Origin: Jannaschia sp. S6380
Lineage (GTDB): Bacteria > Pseudomonadota > Alphaproteobacteria > Rhodobacterales > Rhodobacteraceae
Assembly: GCF_023015695.1 (NCBI RefSeq)
Contig: NZ_JALKAS010000001.1
Coordinates: 744,001 to 808,000, forward strand
Reading direction: 5' to 3'
DNA: 64,000 nt
Under the pieces are notes generated by a model that was given only the letters and a program-made list of their open reading frames with translations, made no database searches and was not told the origin of the DNA. This document shows, piece after piece, positions 41,722 to 50,782 of this stretch. How positions within the stretch are numbered: position 1 is the stretch's first letter; each line of letters begins with the position of its first letter. A program made the position numbers and the translations under genes.

Positions 41722-42599
41722 TCTGGGGCTTCGTCGGACTTGGTCAGATGGGCCTGCCCATGGCGCGCAACCTCGCGCGGCGAGCGACGGTCGTGGCCCT
41801 CGACCGGCGGGGCCGCGACTTCGATGGCCTGACCACGGTCCGTGACACCGGGGCCCTTGCAGGTTGCGATGTCGTGCTGACGTGCCTGCCCGACGCCGGG
41901 GCCGTCGAACAGGTGCTGCTGGGCAAGCGGGGCCTGGCCCATCGGCTGGCACAAGGCGCGACGGTGATCGACAGCTCGACAACCTCCCACGGGACGGCCC
42001 GTCGGATCGGCGCGGCGCTGGCGGAACGCGGCCTTGGCTTCCTCGATGCGCCGATCTCCGGCATGGCCGCACGCGCGGAAGACGGCACCCTGACTATGAT
42101 GGTCGGCGGCGATGCCGACCTGCTGGCAAGCCATCGCGACGCATTGTCGACCATGGCATCGACGGTACTGCATGTGGGGCCGGTCGGCGCGGGACAGCTG
42201 GCAAAGCTCATCAACCAGCTTCTGTTCGACATCAACATGGCCGCACTGGCCGAAATCCTGCCGATCAGCGCCAAGCTGGGCCTCGACCCCGAACAGGTGA
42301 CCGAGATCGTCAATTCCGGCACCGGCCGCAGCCATGCCAGCGCGTTCTTCCTGCCCAATATCCTGCAGGGCGTTTTCGACAAGGGATACCCGATGGGGGC
42401 CGCCTACAAGGACCTGATCGCCGGCGCCGAGGTGACGGCGCAGAACGGATTTCCAGCACCGGTCCTGGCGGCGGCCACGGCGACCTACCAGCAGGCGCTG
42501 GCGGACGGGTTCGGCGCCGAGGACAAGGGCGCCATGATCAAGGTGTTCGAGCGTCTGACAGGCGCGGAGTTTCGTTCGGAGAGAGGGAAGGATGTCTGA
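41718..42599 (+). CDS. 3-hydroxyisobutyrate dehydrogenase-family oxidoreductase
   Basis: A 293-residue beta-hydroxyacid dehydrogenase. The N-terminal Rossmann motif is GFVGLGQMGLPMARNL; substrate motif DAPISGMAARAEDGTLTMMVGG follows; the catalytic Lys is in GQLAKLINQLL. Related enzymes oxidise tartronate semialdehyde, threonate or other sugar-acid-derived hydroxyacids. Translation overlaps tctA (ATGA) and the next dehydratase gene (8 bases), so it belongs to the same pathway. The exact substrate is unknown. Confidence 0.86.
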   Translation: MIWGFVGLGQMGLPMARNLARRATVVALDRRGRDFDGLTTVRDTGALAGCDVVLTCLPDAGAVEQVLLGKRGLAHRLAQGATVIDSSTTSHGTARRIGAALAERGLGFLDAPISGMAARAEDGTLTMMVGGDADLLASHRDALSTMASTVLHVGPVGAGQLAKLINQLLFDINMAALAEILPISAKLGLDPEQVTEIVNSGTGRSHASAFFLPNILQGVFDKGYPMGAAYKDLIAGAEVTAQNGFPAPVLAAATATYQQALADGFGAEDKGAMIKVFERLTGAEFRSERGKDV

Positions 42600-44313
42600 C
42601 GATCACGGGTTGCGGCGCGGCCTGACGAATTACGGCGACCGGGATTTCGCGGTCTATCTGCGGCGCAGTTTCGCGCGGTCCATGGGATTGTCGGGCGAGA
42701 TGCTGGAGAAGCCGATCATCGGCATCGCGATGACGCCCTCGGGGTTCAACAATTGCCACCGGACGATGCCCGAACTGGTCGAGGCCGTCTCTCGCGGGAT
42801 CCTGGCCGCCGGCGCCCTGCCCCGGGTCTTTCCGACGGTCAGCCTGGGCGAGGTGTTCCTGAACCCGACCTCGATGGTCTACCGGAACCTCATGTCCATG
42901 GACACCGAGGAGATGGTCCGCGCGCAGCCGATGGACGCCGTCGTTCTGATCGGCGGCTGCGACAAGACGGTGCCCGCGCAGCTGATGGGTGCCGCCAGCG
43001 CCGACATTCCCGCGATCCAATTGGTCACCGGGCCGATGAGCACGGGCCGCCACCGGGGCGAACGGCTGGGCGCCTGCACCGATTGCCGCCGCTTCTGGAG
43101 CCGCTTCCGCGCCGGAGAGATCGAGCGCGACGAGATCGACGTGGTCGAGGGCCGGCTTGCCGCGACGGCGGGCACCTGCGCCGTCATGGGCACCGCCAGC
43201 ACGATGGCCATCATCGCCGAAGTCCTGGGCATGTCGCTGCCCGGCACCGCCGCCATCCCCGCCGTCGCCGCCGACCGTCTGGTCGCGGCCGAGGAGACGG
43301 GGAAGGCCGCGGTCGGGTTGCTGACGCATCCACGCAAGCCGTCCGAGATCATCACCGAACGGTCGGTGGAGAACGCCATGCGCGCGCTGATGGCGGTCTC
43401 GGGCTCGACCAATGCGGTGGTCCATCTGGCCGCCATCGCGGGGCGGCGCGGCATCCGCATCAGCGATGCGCGCCTCAACGAGATCAGCGACGAGACGCCG
43501 GTGCTGGTGGACCTCAAGCCCGTCGGCAAGGGGTATCTGGAGGATTTCCACCATGCCGGGGGCGTCGGCGCGCTGCTGCGCGAGCTGAAACCCCTGCTGC
43601 ATCTCGATTGCGTGGACGTGACGGGCCAGCGTCTGGGCGATCGGCTGGAGGAACCGCTGGACTGGGTGGACCGCGACGTGATCCGCTGCGTCGACGACCC
43701 CGTCAGCCCGCAGGGGGGTCTGATCGCACTGGGCGGCAACCTCGCGCCGCAGGGGGCCATCTTCAAGCGCGCCGCCGCGACCGAGGCACTGTTCGAGACG
43801 GAGGGACGGGCCGTGGTCTTCGACAGCCTCGAAGACCTTGCGAAACGCATCGACGACCCCGATCTCGACATCACGGCCGACGATATCATGGTTTTGCAGA
43901 ACGCGGGCCCCGTGGCGGCGGGCATGCCCGAAGCGGGCTATCTGCCGATCCCGAAAAAGCTGGCGCGGCAGGGCGTCAAGGACATCGTCCGCATCTCGGA
44001 CGCGCGCATGTCGGGCACTGCCTTCGGCACCATCGTGCTGCATATCGCGCCCGAGACCGCGCGGGGCGGGCCGTTGGCTGCCGTGCGAACGGGCGACCGG
44101 ATCCGCCTGTCGGTGGCCGAGAAACGGATCGACCTGCTGGTGGACGAAGCCGAGATCGCGCGGCGGCTGGCCGGATACGTGCCGTCCGCGCATCCCGAAC
44201 GCGGCTATCGCGGCCTCTATGCCAGAACCGTGACTCAGGCGCCCGAGGGCGCTGATTTCAACTTCCTGCAACACGAGAGCACCGCCCGCTGGGGCGAGGA
44301 GGGGAACGGATGA
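42592..44313 (+). CDS. IlvD/EDD-family sugar-acid dehydratase
   Basis: A 573-residue dehydratase with three likely Fe-S ligands: Cys55 (FNNCH), Cys123 (GGCDKTVPAQ) and Cys196 (GTCAVMG). Further motifs are DARMSGTAFG and VLQNAGP. The family includes dihydroxyacid dehydratase (IlvD), 6-phosphogluconate dehydratase and aldonate dehydratases. With a Tct transporter and a lactonase in the operon, an aldonate such as arabinonate or xylonate is the more likely substrate than a branched-chain precursor. It overlaps the following gene (ATGA). Confidence 0.87.
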   Translation: MSDDHGLRRGLTNYGDRDFAVYLRRSFARSMGLSGEMLEKPIIGIAMTPSGFNNCHRTMPELVEAVSRGILAAGALPRVFPTVSLGEVFLNPTSMVYRNLMSMDTEEMVRAQPMDAVVLIGGCDKTVPAQLMGAASADIPAIQLVTGPMSTGRHRGERLGACTDCRRFWSRFRAGEIERDEIDVVEGRLAATAGTCAVMGTASTMAIIAEVLGMSLPGTAAIPAVAADRLVAAEETGKAAVGLLTHPRKPSEIITERSVENAMRALMAVSGSTNAVVHLAAIAGRRGIRISDARLNEISDETPVLVDLKPVGKGYLEDFHHAGGVGALLRELKPLLHLDCVDVTGQRLGDRLEEPLDWVDRDVIRCVDDPVSPQGGLIALGGNLAPQGAIFKRAAATEALFETEGRAVVFDSLEDLAKRIDDPDLDITADDIMVLQNAGPVAAGMPEAGYLPIPKKLARQGVKDIVRISDARMSGTAFGTIVLHIAPETARGGPLAAVRTGDRIRLSVAEKRIDLLVDEAEIARRLAGYVPSAHPERGYRGLYARTVTQAPEGADFNFLQHESTARWGEEGNG

Positions 44314-45656
44314 ACCTTGCGACCATGCTGGCGAAACGCGCCGAGGAAGGCCGCCCCATCCGCGTCGGCATGATCGGTGCGGGCAAGTTCGGGACGATGT
44401 TCCTGGCCCAGGCCGAACGGCAGCGCGGCATCCATGTCGTCGGCATCTGCGACCTGAACCCGGCGAACGCGAAGTCGAACCTGGACCTCGTGGGCTGGGA
44501 TGCGGCGCGCTATGGCGCCGACAGCCTGGATGCGGCGGCGCGGGACGGCACCACCCATGTCGGCGACGACTGGCGCGCGCTGGTCGCCCATCCGGCGGTC
44601 GAGATCGTCATCGAATGCACCGGCGCGCCGCTGGCCGCCGTGACCCACATCTTGACCGCGTTCCGCCAGGGCAAGCACGTCATCAACGTCACCGTCGAGG
44701 CGGACGCCTTCGTCGGCCCGGGCTTCGGCGTGAAGGCGGCCGAGGCGGGCGTGATCTATTCGATGGCTTACGGTGACCAGCCGGCGCTGGCCGCAGACCT
44801 GGTGGACTGGGCGCGCGCCTGCGGGTTCAGCGTCGTGGCCGCCGGGCGCGGGCACAAATGGCTGCCGCATTACCGTCAGTCGACGCCCGACACCGTCTGG
44901 GACCACTGGGGCCTGACCGCCGAGCAGGCCGAACGCGGGCGCCTGAATCCCAAGATGTTCAACGCCTTCCTCGACGGGTCCAAGCCCGCCATCGAGAGCG
45001 CGGCCATCGCGAATGTCTGCGGCCTGGATGCGCCGTCCGAGGGGCTGGTCTTTCCACCCGGTTCGATCGACGACATCCCCACCCTCGCCCGCCCCCGGTC
45101 CGAGGGCGGCGTGCTGGAGCGGAAGGGCATGGTCGAGGTCATCTCCTGCCTGCGCGAGGACGGCACGCAGATCGACCATGACATCCGCAAGGGCGTCTGG
45201 GTCTGTTTCGAGGCGGATACCGAATACCTCCGCAACTGCTTCGAGGAATACAAGGTCGTGACCGATCCGTCGGGCCGCTACATGTGCGAAAGCCGCCGCT
45301 GGCACCTGATCGGGCTGGAGCTGGCCTATTCCGTCGCCTCCATCGGCCTGCGCGGCGAGCCGACGGGCGTGGCGCGCGAGTTCCGCGGCGACGTGGCCGC
45401 CGTCGCCAAGCGCGTGCTGAAGGCGGGCGAGGTGCTGGACGGCGAAGGCGGCTACACCGTCTCGGGCGGATTGCGCCCGGCGGCCATGTCGGTCGCCGGC
45501 GGCTACGTCCCCCTGGGACTGGCCCATGACGTCAAGCTGGTCCGCGATGTGGCCGAAGGCGCACCCGTCACCTGGGACCATGTCGAGATCGACACGACGA
45601 CCGACGCCTATCGCCTTCGCCGCGAGGTCGTGGCCGGCCTGGATGCCGGCGCGTGA
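44310..45656 (+). CDS. NAD(P)-dependent oxidoreductase with C-terminal SAF domain
   Basis: A 448-residue protein. The N-terminal Rossmann domain (IRVGMIGAGKFGTMFLAQAERQ) and VIECTGAPLAAV are followed by a homoserine-dehydrogenase-like middle part. A C-terminal SAF-like domain ends near the last 80 residues (AVAKRVLKAGEVLDGEGGYTVSG). The combination is known in uncharacterised sugar-acid or branched carbohydrate clusters; I cannot name the reaction. Overlaps of four bases at both ends place it firmly in the sugar-acid operon. Confidence 0.8.
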   Translation: MNLATMLAKRAEEGRPIRVGMIGAGKFGTMFLAQAERQRGIHVVGICDLNPANAKSNLDLVGWDAARYGADSLDAAARDGTTHVGDDWRALVAHPAVEIVIECTGAPLAAVTHILTAFRQGKHVINVTVEADAFVGPGFGVKAAEAGVIYSMAYGDQPALAADLVDWARACGFSVVAAGRGHKWLPHYRQSTPDTVWDHWGLTAEQAERGRLNPKMFNAFLDGSKPAIESAAIANVCGLDAPSEGLVFPPGSIDDIPTLARPRSEGGVLERKGMVEVISCLREDGTQIDHDIRKGVWVCFEADTEYLRNCFEEYKVVTDPSGRYMCESRRWHLIGLELAYSVASIGLRGEPTGVAREFRGDVAAVAKRVLKAGEVLDGEGGYTVSGGLRPAAMSVAGGYVPLGLAHDVKLVRDVAEGAPVTWDHVEIDTTTDAYRLRREVVAGLDAGA

Positions 45657-46630
45657 TTGCGGGGATCTCGTATATCGGGCACGGATTGCGGCGGCCGGAA
45701 TCCGTTCTGACCACGTCCGCGGGCGACGTGTTCTGTTCGCACGGCGCGCGCGGGGTGGCGCGCATTCGCCCCGGCGGAAGCCAGCTGGCCCTCGCCCCCG
45801 AAACGCAGATCGGCGGCCTGCCGGTGCTGGCCAACGGGATCGCGCTGCGATGGGACGGTGGGTTCCTTGTCGCCAACATCTCGGATGCCGGCGGCCTGCT
45901 GGAGCTGGATGCCGACGGGATGCGGCTGTTCCACCCCTGCACCGACGGCGACACCGCCCAGCCGGTGAATTTCGTGATGCTGGACCCGCTGGGCAAGATC
46001 TGGGTCACCGTGTCGTCGACTTTCTCGCCCCGGTCACGTGCCTACAACCGGCAGACCGCCAACGGATATGTCGCCACGATCGAAGACGGACGCTTTCGCG
46101 TCTGCGCCGGGGGACTGGCCTACACCAACGAGGTGCGGACCGATTACGAGGGCGGCTGGCTCTATATCGCCGAGACGATGGGCCAGCGGATCAGCCGCGT
46201 GCGCCTGGACGAAAGGGGCGTGCACGGCGGGCCCGAGGTCTTCGCCCGGATGCCGCGCGGCGCTTTCGTCGACGGGCTCGAAATCGACGCGGAGGGCGGC
46301 GTGCTGGCGGCTTGCATCATCTCGAACGAGTTGATCCGCATTGACCCCGATGGCGGCCAGACCGTGATCGCGGGTGAACGCGACGAGGCCTGGGTGGATG
46401 AGGTCGAGGCCGATTTCGACGCCGGCGATCTTGGTCGTCGCCATCTGGACACCGCCCCGACGAATACGCTGCGCAACATCTCCAGCGTGGCCTTCGCCGG
46501 CCCCGACCTGGACCGCCTCGTCTGCGGGAACTTGCTGGACGACCGCCTGCCCACCCTGCCCGCACCCGTTCCCGGGCGCGCCCCGCCCCACTGGGACGTC
46601 GACGTGCCGATCTGGGGTGATGCGTTCTAG
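45653..46630 (+). CDS. SMP-30/gluconolactonase-family lactonase
   Basis: A 325-residue beta-propeller enzyme of the SMP-30/regucalcin family. Expected metal ligands are visible as Glu in RRPESVL near the N-terminus, Asn in the NFVML region, Asn in AYTNEVRTD and Asp in FVDGLEID. It probably opens a sugar lactone to the aldonate used by the IlvD-type dehydratase. The GTG start overlaps the upstream stop (GTGA), fixing it. No signal peptide, so cytoplasmic. Confidence 0.86.
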   Translation: MIAGISYIGHGLRRPESVLTTSAGDVFCSHGARGVARIRPGGSQLALAPETQIGGLPVLANGIALRWDGGFLVANISDAGGLLELDADGMRLFHPCTDGDTAQPVNFVMLDPLGKIWVTVSSTFSPRSRAYNRQTANGYVATIEDGRFRVCAGGLAYTNEVRTDYEGGWLYIAETMGQRISRVRLDERGVHGGPEVFARMPRGAFVDGLEIDAEGGVLAACIISNELIRIDPDGGQTVIAGERDEAWVDEVEADFDAGDLGRRHLDTAPTNTLRNISSVAFAGPDLDRLVCGNLLDDRLPTLPAPVPGRAPPHWDVDVPIWGDAF

Positions 46631-46657
46631 GTCGGCACCCGCTAGGGTTCCCGGATC

Positions 46658-47647
46658 ATGCGCCACGATCTCTATTCGCTGCAGCTTTTCATGACGGTGG
46701 CCGCCTGCGGCAGCATCGCCGCCGCAGCCAGCCGCCACAACACCGTCGCGTCGGCCATCAGCAAACGGATTTCCGACCTGGAGGCGGGGATCGGCACGCC
46801 GGTCCTGTCGCGCAAGCGCCACGGCGTGGAACTGACGCCCGCCGGTCAGGACCTGCTGCGCCACGCGCAGGCCGTGCAGGACGCCGTTCGGCGGATGGAG
46901 GCCGACCTGTCACGCCATGCGGCCGGTCTCCGGGGTGCGATCCGCATCGCGGCCAACACCTCCGCCATCACCCAGTTCCTACCCGAGGATCTGGCCGCCT
47001 TCGTGGCCGATCATTCCGACCTTGCTATCGAACTCGTCGAGCTGACCAGCGATGCGGCGCTGGCTGCCGTGCGTTCCGGGCAGGCCGATCTGGGCATCTA
47101 TTCCGGCCTGAGCGATGCGGGCGACCTGCGCATCTGCCCCTATCGCAGCGATACGCTGGTCGTGGCCGCCCACCGGGGTCACCGGCTGGCCCTTCGGCGC
47201 AGGGTCCGGTTTGCCGATGTGCTGGACGAGGATTTCGTCGCGCTTCAGCAAGGCAGCTCCATCCAGGCGCATCTGGAGCGTCAGGCCGCACGACATGGCG
47301 ACAAGCTTCGCACGCGGGTCCAGGTCATGAGCTTCGACGGCGTCCGCCGCATGGTTCAGGCCCGGCTAGGCATCGCGATTTTGCCCTTCGGCGCGGTGGA
47401 GCCGTATCTGGAGGGCTCGAACCTGGCGATGATCCCGATCGACGAGCCTTGGGCGCGCCGCGAATTGCGGATTGCCATTCGCGACCCGGAATTACTGACC
47501 ATTCAGGCGCGGACGCTCTTGCAGGTGCTGACCGGGACCGAGGATGCCCGGCCTTCGGTGCGGCAGCCGGCCCCGCGTCAAGGAAACGTGACTTTGGCGG
47601 CCCCTCGGTCCGCGTTATCCCCCGAAGGGAAGGAGCCTTGCCGATGA
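46658..47647 (+). CDS. LysR-family transcriptional regulator
   Basis: A 329-residue regulator. An N-terminal winged helix (YSLQLFMTVAACGSIAAAASRHNTVASAISKRISDLEAG) is followed by a LysR effector-binding domain (from about 90). It lies 27 bases after the lactonase gene in the same direction and overlaps the rhodanese gene (ATGA), which is unusual for a LysR gene, as most are divergent from their targets. It may regulate the sugar-acid operon. The effector is unknown, perhaps the sugar acid. Confidence 0.88.
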   Translation: MRHDLYSLQLFMTVAACGSIAAAASRHNTVASAISKRISDLEAGIGTPVLSRKRHGVELTPAGQDLLRHAQAVQDAVRRMEADLSRHAAGLRGAIRIAANTSAITQFLPEDLAAFVADHSDLAIELVELTSDAALAAVRSGQADLGIYSGLSDAGDLRICPYRSDTLVVAAHRGHRLALRRRVRFADVLDEDFVALQQGSSIQAHLERQAARHGDKLRTRVQVMSFDGVRRMVQARLGIAILPFGAVEPYLEGSNLAMIPIDEPWARRELRIAIRDPELLTIQARTLLQVLTGTEDARPSVRQPAPRQGNVTLAAPRSALSPEGKEPCR

Positions 47648-48108
47648 CAGATGCCCGACCCTTCGTGCCGTCCCGCCGCAACCTGCTGCTGGGCGGTGTC
47701 GCGCTCCTGGGTCTCGGCGCAGTCTCGGCCACGGCCGTCGCCCGCCGGGATCGCTTCGCCGGCGAAGAGATGACGCCGCCGCAGGCCCTGGCCGCGGCCC
47801 GGGCGGACGATCTGCTGTTGGTCGACATTCGACGGCCCGAAGAATGGGCGCGGACGGGCATACCCGAAGGGGCTACCCCGATCGACATGCGGCGCGACGA
47901 CTTCATCGAGGTTCTGTCCGGCCTGACAGGTGCGGACAAGGACCGACCCGTCGCCCTGATCTGCGCGCGCGGCGTCCGGTCCGACCGCCTGGGCGCGCGG
48001 CTCGCATCCGCCGGGTTTGCGCGGATCGTCGACGTGCCCGAAGGCATGTTGGGTTCGGACGCCGGGCCCGGCTGGCTGGATCGCGGCCTGCCGGTCCGAC
48101 ATCCATGA
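47644..48108 (+). CDS. Rhodanese-domain protein, membrane-anchored
   Basis: A 154-residue protein with a twin-arginine-like N-terminal signal (PSRRNLLLGGVALLG). A single rhodanese domain follows, with DLLLVDIRRPEEWARTGIP and active-site loop ICARGVRSDRL. The catalytic Cys is present. It transfers sulfane sulfur or binds metals in the envelope. Overlaps of four bases with the LysR gene before it and the hydrolase gene after it imply a co-translated set, though no functional link to sugar acids is obvious. Confidence 0.82.
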   Translation: MTDARPFVPSRRNLLLGGVALLGLGAVSATAVARRDRFAGEEMTPPQALAAARADDLLLVDIRRPEEWARTGIPEGATPIDMRRDDFIEVLSGLTGADKDRPVALICARGVRSDRLGARLASAGFARIVDVPEGMLGSDAGPGWLDRGLPVRHP

Positions 48109-48926
48109 AGGCGCTGCTGACCTGGCTCGCGCTGACGTTGCCGGCGATGGCGCAGGCCGATTGCGGGCGCGACGCCCCGCCCTGCCGGACAGCGAACGGC
48201 AGCTATCACATCGCCCTGCCCGAGGACCCGCGGGGCGCCCCGGCGGTCATGTTCCTGCACGGCTTCGGCGGCAGTGGCAGCGGCATGTTGGGCCTGCAGG
48301 GAACCGTTCGCGCCCTGACGTCGCGGGGATACGCCGTCATCGCGCCCGACGGTCAGACGCGCGATGGCCGCAGCGGTCGGTTCTGGGCGTTCCGAGATGA
48401 TATCGGCGGCGAAGCCCGCGACGAGGCCGCGTTCCTGGCCGAGGTCGTGGCGGAGGCCGGGGCCGAACACGGCATCGACGTCGATCGGATGATCCTCGCG
48501 GGGTTCTCGAACGGGGCGTTCCTGGTGAACTACCTCGCGTGCGGGACGCCGGGGGCCTTCGCCGCATACGCACCGGTGGCGGGCGGCTTCTGGCAACCCC
48601 AGCCGGAGGCATGCGCGGGTCCGGTCCGTCTGCTGCACACGCATGGCTGGCGGGACTCGACGGTGCCGTTGGAGGGCCGCCCGCTGCGAGACGGACAATG
48701 GCTGCAAGGCGACATCTTCGCGGGCCTGACGATCTGGCGGGCGGCCAATGGCTGTACCCGCCCCGATCCTTCGGGATATCGGGCGACGGGCGATTATCAG
48801 CACCGTTTCTGGACCTGCGCGTCCGGATCGGCGCTGGAACTGGCGTTGCATCCGGGGGGCCACGGCGTGCCCGAAGGCTGGTCCGAGATGATGCTGGACT
48901 GGTTCGAGGGGCTGCCCGAGAGCTAG
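48105..48926 (+). CDS. Secreted alpha/beta hydrolase (PHB depolymerase/LpqC-like esterase)
   Basis: A 273-residue protein with a signal peptide (1-18) and an alpha/beta-hydrolase fold. It has VMFLHGFGGSGSG oxyanion region, nucleophile Ser in LAGFSNGAFLVNYLA, Asp in GWRDSTVP and a C-terminal His in LHPGGHGVP, which together give a complete triad. Feruloyl esterases and polyhydroxybutyrate depolymerases share the pattern. Its two Cys pairs suggest disulfides. The gene ends three bases before the convergent opgH stop. Confidence 0.8.
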   Translation: MKALLTWLALTLPAMAQADCGRDAPPCRTANGSYHIALPEDPRGAPAVMFLHGFGGSGSGMLGLQGTVRALTSRGYAVIAPDGQTRDGRSGRFWAFRDDIGGEARDEAAFLAEVVAEAGAEHGIDVDRMILAGFSNGAFLVNYLACGTPGAFAAYAPVAGGFWQPQPEACAGPVRLLHTHGWRDSTVPLEGRPLRDGQWLQGDIFAGLTIWRAANGCTRPDPSGYRATGDYQHRFWTCASGSALELALHPGGHGVPEGWSEMMLDWFEGLPES

Positions 48927-48928
48927 GA

Positions 48929-50782
48929 CTATTCCGCCGGGGTCACCGTGACCTGGGCGCGCAGCTCCTCGCGCCATCGGGCGGCGCGCTTGGCCACCAG
49001 TGGCGAGCGCACCTCCTGCGGGGTGGCCATCGTGCCGGTCATCGGCACCGCGGACAACCGCGACAGGGGCGCGGCCAACAGAAGGCTGCCCATGATCGGC
49101 ACCAACCAGAGCGAGACGTATCCCGTCGCCATCCCGGTCAGAAGGACGGCACCCAGGACGGTCTCGAAACAGTGGAAGCGGATCAGTGTCCGCCAGCCCT
49201 GTGCACCGCCTGCCCGCGATTGCGGTGTCCAGTCCGGGCGTCGGCCGGTCAGGGCGGACAGCACGGCCAAGGTCTGCTGCACCATCAGGATCGGCGCGTA
49301 GGCGATCGAAACCGCGATCTCCAGCAGCAGCGACCCCGCGAACCGCCGGCCCCCGCCCAGATGCGACAGCTTGGTTCCCGACGCGATCAGGACCGATGCA
49401 CCCACCAGCTTGGGCGCCAGAAGCAATGCGTACATCGTCACCATCAGCCAGACATGGCTGACGGGCGACATCTCGGGCCAGTTGGGCATCGTCGGGTTCG
49501 AGGGCGAGAAGTAGTTGATGACCGAGCGTTCCTCGGACACGCCGATCACCGCCCACAGCGTCAGCAGGAGGAACCATAGCGGCGAAAGCAGGTATCCGAC
49601 GGCGCCGTGGAACAGGTGGAAACGCGACAGGGCGTGGAACCCGCGCGTGCCCAGCAGGCCCAGATGCTGCAGGTTGCCCCGGCACCAGCGGCGGTCGCGC
49701 AGGACATGGTCGATCAGCGTGGGCGGCGTTTCTTCATAGCTGCCGCGCAGGCGGGGCAGAAAGCGCACCGACCAGCCGGCGCGACGCAGGAGGCCCGCCT
49801 CGACGAAATCATGGCTCAGGATCAGGCTATCGCGCCCGCCGCGAAACGAACGGACATGCGGCAGACCCGCCGAGGCGGCGAAGGCCTGCGTGCGGATGAT
49901 GGCGTTGTGGCCCCAATAGTTGCCCTCGCGTCCGGTCCAACGGGCCAACCCTTCGGCCAGGGCCACGCCATAGATCGCGTTGGCGAACTGTTGACTGCGG
50001 GCGAACAGCGTCCGCGCGCCGATGAGCTGGGGGAAGGACTGGATCAGGCCTGCCGCCGGATCGCGGCCCAGCGCGTCCGACAGGGCGCGGATCGCCTGCG
50101 CCGACATCAGGCTGTCGGCATCCAGAACCAGCATGGCGTCGTGCCCGCCGCCCCATTCGGCGACCCATTGTGCCAGGTTACCGACCTTGCGATCGGTGTT
50201 CTCGACCCGTCGACGGTACCACAGGGCGGCCTGCGGCATCCGCGCCCGCAGCGCGGCATAGGCGGCCTCCTCCTGCAGGGCGCGGTCCGCATTGCGCGTG
50301 TCCGACAGGATATAGAGCGCGTAGCGATGCGCGCCCGGTGCCGCCGCCAGCCGCTCCAGCATCGCGGCGGCATTGCCCATCACGTCCCAAGGGGCCTCCT
50401 CGTGCACCGGAACCAGCAGGGCCACATCCAGCGTGCGCACCGGGCCCGCTTCGGGCGCGGTGTGCCGGAGCATCGCGGCGGCCCCAGCCAGGACGGTCGC
50501 GAAGGTGAGCGCGATCCAGAAGAAGCCCACCCCGATCAACACCGTCAGCAGACCTTCGGCCCAGGTCGTCCCGCCACTGGCGAACCAGGACAGGAAGCCC
50601 CAAAGCAGCAGGGCCGTGCCCACCGCCGCGGGCAGGAACGTGCCCAGCCGCCAGAACGCCGCCCCGGTGTCGATGGCCGACCCGGGTGCCGCGGCGTCGC
50701 GAAAGCTGCGCGACAGATCCTGCCGCGGATGCGGCATCGGACGCGGCGGCGGCATCGCGCCGTGGGGGCACTGACTGGTCAC
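48929..50782 (-). CDS. opgH: Osmoregulated periplasmic glucan glucosyltransferase
   Basis: A 617-residue membrane glycosyltransferase 2. Membrane helices near the N-terminus are followed by a cytoplasmic catalytic domain with VPVHEEAPWDV, DADSLMS, and RRWCRGNLQH (a (Q/R)xxRW-like acceptor motif), then several more helices. It makes the beta-glucan backbone of OPGs from UDP-glucose. The GTG at 50782 overlaps the opgG stop (GTGA); an ATG at 50794 or 50755 is possible. It is the last gene of opgC-opgG-opgH. Confidence 0.88.
   Translation of the reverse strand: MTSQCPHGAMPPPRPMPHPRQDLSRSFRDAAAPGSAIDTGAAFWRLGTFLPAAVGTALLLWGFLSWFASGGTTWAEGLLTVLIGVGFFWIALTFATVLAGAAAMLRHTAPEAGPVRTLDVALLVPVHEEAPWDVMGNAAAMLERLAAAPGAHRYALYILSDTRNADRALQEEAAYAALRARMPQAALWYRRRVENTDRKVGNLAQWVAEWGGGHDAMLVLDADSLMSAQAIRALSDALGRDPAAGLIQSFPQLIGARTLFARSQQFANAIYGVALAEGLARWTGREGNYWGHNAIIRTQAFAASAGLPHVRSFRGGRDSLILSHDFVEAGLLRRAGWSVRFLPRLRGSYEETPPTLIDHVLRDRRWCRGNLQHLGLLGTRGFHALSRFHLFHGAVGYLLSPLWFLLLTLWAVIGVSEERSVINYFSPSNPTMPNWPEMSPVSHVWLMVTMYALLLAPKLVGASVLIASGTKLSHLGGGRRFAGSLLLEIAVSIAYAPILMVQQTLAVLSALTGRRPDWTPQSRAGGAQGWRTLIRFHCFETVLGAVLLTGMATGYVSLWLVPIMGSLLLAAPLSRLSAVPMTGTMATPQEVRSPLVAKRAARWREELRAQVTVTPAE

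Noticed and set aside
42592-44313. Branched-chain amino acid dehydratase ilvD
   Set aside because: The family fits, but operon partners (Tct transporter, lactonase, hydroxyacid dehydrogenase) point to a sugar-acid dehydratase.
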